From positions 56,990 through 120,989 of the forward strand of contig JBBFKY010000011.1 of assembly GCA_037481875.1 (NCBI GenBank): DNA of 64,000 nt, written 5' to 3'. The notes under the pieces were generated by a model. That model was not told the origin of the DNA and searched no databases. It saw only the letters and a list, made by a program, of their open reading frames with translations. The position numbers and the translations under genes are program-made. Shown here in pieces: positions 62,060 to 64,000 of this stretch (positions are counted from its first letter, which is position 1; each line of letters opens with the position of its first letter). This DNA comes from Desulfosoma sp. (lineage in GTDB: Bacteria > Desulfobacterota > Syntrophobacteria > Syntrophobacterales > DSM-9756).

Positions 62060-63550
62060 CTACCAGTCGTAAAGGACCTCCCAGTGCTCCTGGAAGGAGG
62101 GGTCCAACTGGCTGTAGCGGTAGGTCATGGTTTTTCCCGTACCGGGGCCGTTACCGCTTCCTTCTTTCCAGTAGCGGATCAGGATCGCGGGAAGGATGCC
62201 GTGGGGCAGGATGCCGTGGGGCGTGGACGGCACAGCGGGGGCGGGAATCCACGTTTCGCGTTCCTCGATGATCTTCCACACGGTGCCGTAGCGCTTGCTC
62301 CGAACCCGTTCCCCCACCCGGGGAAGTTGCAGCTTTTCCCGCAGGGACTTGAAGGTGTACGGAAAATTTTCGCCGTAATCAAGGATCCGTTCGCCCAGGA
62401 TCATGATGCCGATGGCGCCTAGCGGGGCGGTGAGCAGGATGGACAGGACCGCTACGGCGAGAATCAACTCGCCCGAAGCCACTCCGGCGGTGAGAGGAAC
62501 CGCTCCGATGGCGGCCTGCACAGTGGCCTTCGGGATGTAGGCCACGACGCAAAAGAGCTTTTCCTTCCAGTTGAGAGGGGTTCCCATGAGCGACACCCAG
62601 GTTCCGATGCTCCGAAACACAAGGCCCACGGCGATCACGGCCATGCCGGCAAGCCCCGCCTTCCACGCCACATGGATGTTCACCTGGGCGCCCACTAGCA
62701 CAAAAAGCAACAGTTCGGCGAAGACCCAGAGCTTCTTGAGCTTTTGCGAAATCAGATGGGCGATGGGTTCCGCCTTCTCCAGCATGATGAAGCCGATGGC
62801 CATGACACCGAGGAGGCTTGCCACAGGCACCCAACGTTCTACGGCGGTTTCGAGCCAGGTAAGAAAGATGGAGACGCCCAGGACGATCAGGGTGCGCTTG
62901 GGTGGGCGCCAGTCGTAGCGAGTGAAGAGCTTGTAGAGAAGATACCCGGGGACGACGCCCACCAGGATACCCAGTGTGATGGATATGGGAATCTCCGCCA
63001 GCTTGGCCCAAATGTTCACCTGTCCGCCGCCGTGCATGCCCATAAAGATCGTAAACAACACGATCACAAAGACGTCGTCGACCGAAGACGCTCCCAGAAT
63101 GAGCGTGGGGACGCCCTTCTTGGAGCCGCGGCCCCGATCCATGAAGTCGATCATGAGTGGGACGACAACGGCCGGGGAAACCGCCGCCAGGATAGATCCG
63201 AGGATGGCCGCTTCCAGGGTGGTGATCCCCAGCCACTTAGGAGCCACCCAGATCACCCCGAGGATTTCGAACACGGCGGGCACGGCGCTCATGGTGAGCG
63301 CGGCCCATCCCACCCGGTTGAGCGTGTCCCGATGGAGTTCAAAGCCGGCTCGAAGCAGGATCACGATGAGCGCGATCTTTCGAAAATCCGCGGATACCTG
63401 CATCATTTCCGGGCGCATTAACCCCAACACGTAAGGGCCTGCCAGAATGCCCACAATGAGCATGCCCACCAATCCGGGAAGCTTCATCTTCCGGAAGAGG
63501 TGATCCGCCGCCAGACCAAGAATCACGATGAGAGCCAGACTAACCGCCAT
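62060..63550 (-). CDS. cation:proton antiporter (CPA1, NhaP-like)
   Basis: This 496-residue membrane protein has 12-13 helices, beginning MAVSLALIVILGLAADHLFRKMKLPGLVGMLIVGILAGPYVL. The ion-site region reads AAILGSILAAVSPAVVVPLM, then LILGASSVDDVFVIVLFTIF, with the Asp pair typical of Na+/H+ antiporters. A hydrophilic tail of about 90 residues follows the last helix. It exchanges Na+ or K+ for protons; the ion is not certain. GGAGG lies 7 bases before the ATG. Codons are more GC-rich than average here, suggesting acquisition. The leader contains a terminator hairpin. Confidence 0.9.
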   Translation of the reverse strand: MAVSLALIVILGLAADHLFRKMKLPGLVGMLIVGILAGPYVLGLMRPEMMQVSADFRKIALIVILLRAGFELHRDTLNRVGWAALTMSAVPAVFEILGVIWVAPKWLGITTLEAAILGSILAAVSPAVVVPLMIDFMDRGRGSKKGVPTLILGASSVDDVFVIVLFTIFMGMHGGGQVNIWAKLAEIPISITLGILVGVVPGYLLYKLFTRYDWRPPKRTLIVLGVSIFLTWLETAVERWVPVASLLGVMAIGFIMLEKAEPIAHLISQKLKKLWVFAELLLFVLVGAQVNIHVAWKAGLAGMAVIAVGLVFRSIGTWVSLMGTPLNWKEKLFCVVAYIPKATVQAAIGAVPLTAGVASGELILAVAVLSILLTAPLGAIGIMILGERILDYGENFPYTFKSLREKLQLPRVGERVRSKRYGTVWKIIEERETWIPAPAVPSTPHGILPHGILPAILIRYWKEGSGNGPGTGKTMTYRYSQLDPSFQEHWEVLYDW

Positions 63551-63642
63551 GTTGAATCCTCCGGCGAATAAATGTTGGGGACCTCCACACTTCTGTCTGG
63601 TTTTCCCTGGAGACCGGCGGTTCGTCCCAGGAAACGTTCAGC

Positions 63643-63677
63643 AAAAAAAAGACTTCCACCCTCCTGAGGTAGAAGTC
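63643..63677 (-). terminator. Rho-independent terminator in front of the antiporter gene
   Basis: On the minus strand a 10-base stem with one mismatch (63677-63668 with 63660-63651) and a 7-base loop runs into eight T residues (63650-63643). It lies 93 bases before the antiporter ATG. It either ends transcription from the gene at the window edge or acts as an attenuator in the antiporter leader. Confidence 0.75.
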
Positions 63678-63852
63678 ATCAACCGGCGCCGGTGGTTCAA
63701 GCAGACTTCATTGCCATTCCGATAGCAGTAAAAATCTTCGTAATCACAAAGCGGCTTTTCTGTCAACCAGACAACTAGAATCGGCTCAGCAGATAACCCA
63801 GAAAAGATTGGTTATCGGGAAAGAGACCAACGGCAGGGCGGCTTGGAACGGA
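63678..63852. other. spacer upstream of the terminator
   Basis: Together with 63551-63677 this forms the gap of about 300 bases before the antiporter. It includes a GGCGCCGG palindrome near 63682-63690. No gene is seen. Confidence 0.35.
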
Positions 63853-64000
63853 CTAGTCGCCTCGAGGTTGCGGAAGCCATGGGTATTCGTAATGGGAAAG
63901 TACCCCGCAACGAGCAGCATCTCTGGTTTGCACGGCAAAATTCACGGCATGGGCGAGAGGTTTCTGGATTTGCAGAAGGCGTTCCATCCTGGCAAGCTCG
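63853..64000 (-). CDS. 3' end of an unidentified gene (cut by window edge)
   Basis: The last 148 bases read on the minus strand as 48 residues ending at a TAG (63855-63853), with ELARMERLLQIQKPLAHAVN in the visible part and LSHYEYPWLPQPRGD at the end. Amino acid composition looks like a real protein tail and the downstream terminator fits. No family can be named from so little sequence. Confidence 0.35.
   Translation of the reverse strand, partial: ELARMERLLQIQKPLAHAVNFAVQTRDAARCGVLSHYEYPWLPQPRGD

Overview
The window looks like chromosomal DNA of a strictly anaerobic, Gram-negative deltaproteobacterium (Desulfobacterota, probably Syntrophobacteria-like). The basis is protein character and gene order: pyrG-kdsA-kdsC-lptC-lptA-lptB-rpoN-hpf-ptsN-rapZ, LPS export genes, and oxygen-sensitive 2-hydroxyacyl-CoA dehydratase chemistry. 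No database search was possible, so the taxon is an inference. Most of the window has a uniform, moderately GC-rich composition. The stretches at about 52.2-53.8 kb and 61.8-63.5 kb look clearly richer in GC.

Layout. 0-5.2 kb (minus strand): start of rpsR, rpsF, an FtsB-like division protein, a RACo-like ASKHA protein without its ferredoxin domain, a YkgJ-type Cys-cluster protein, a DUF72 protein, a small Cys protein and a KH RNA-binding protein. 5.2-5.97 kb: a gene-free repeat region. 5.97-14.36 kb: a complete phosphate regulon, with phoB-phoR-phoU diverging from pstC-pstA-pstS-pstB around two facing Pho-box arrays. 14.3-19.0 kb (minus): a branched-chain amino acid type ABC transporter (livF, G, M, H and binding protein), whose last gene overlaps the 3' end of pstB. 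19.1-22.7 kb (minus): an MBL-fold hydrolase, an AMP-forming acyl/aryl-CoA ligase and a CBS-ACT protein. 22.9-43.8 kb (plus): a long housekeeping stretch with pyrG, Kdo synthesis, LPS transport, sigma-54, ribosome hibernation, regulatory PTS parts, RapZ, rimI, a 1,423-residue dikinase-like protein, two tandem GAPDHs, pgk, tpiA and secG, broken only by a reversed FAD reductase gene at 26.4-27.6 kb. 43.8-43.96 kb: tRNA-Leu(GAG) with a clear promoter and terminator. 44.3-47.5 kb: a 2-hydroxyacyl-CoA dehydratase-like pair in which one subunit is fused to its ATPase activator.

47.5-54.5 kb is an accessory region: intergenic repeats, alkaline phosphatase, small Cys-rich ORFs, one full-length IS1380-like element with a frameshifted transposase, a GC-rich secreted protein of unknown function, and a truncated inverted copy of the same IS. 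54.5-61.3 kb holds an RluA-type pseudouridine synthase and a tripartite RND efflux operon (TolC, adaptor, pump). 61.3-64 kb holds decayed or unusual sequence (a small secreted ORF with an in-frame TGA, and a remnant of an alanine-dehydrogenase-like gene), then a CPA1 antiporter behind a leader terminator, and the end of a further gene at the window edge.

The most interesting items are the giant ATP-grasp/phosphohistidine protein that lacks the PEP-binding barrel and sits beside PTS components, the HgdB-HgdC fusion, the IS-interrupted small secreted protein, the TGA-containing signal-peptide ORF, and a dispersed family of paired intergenic repeats.
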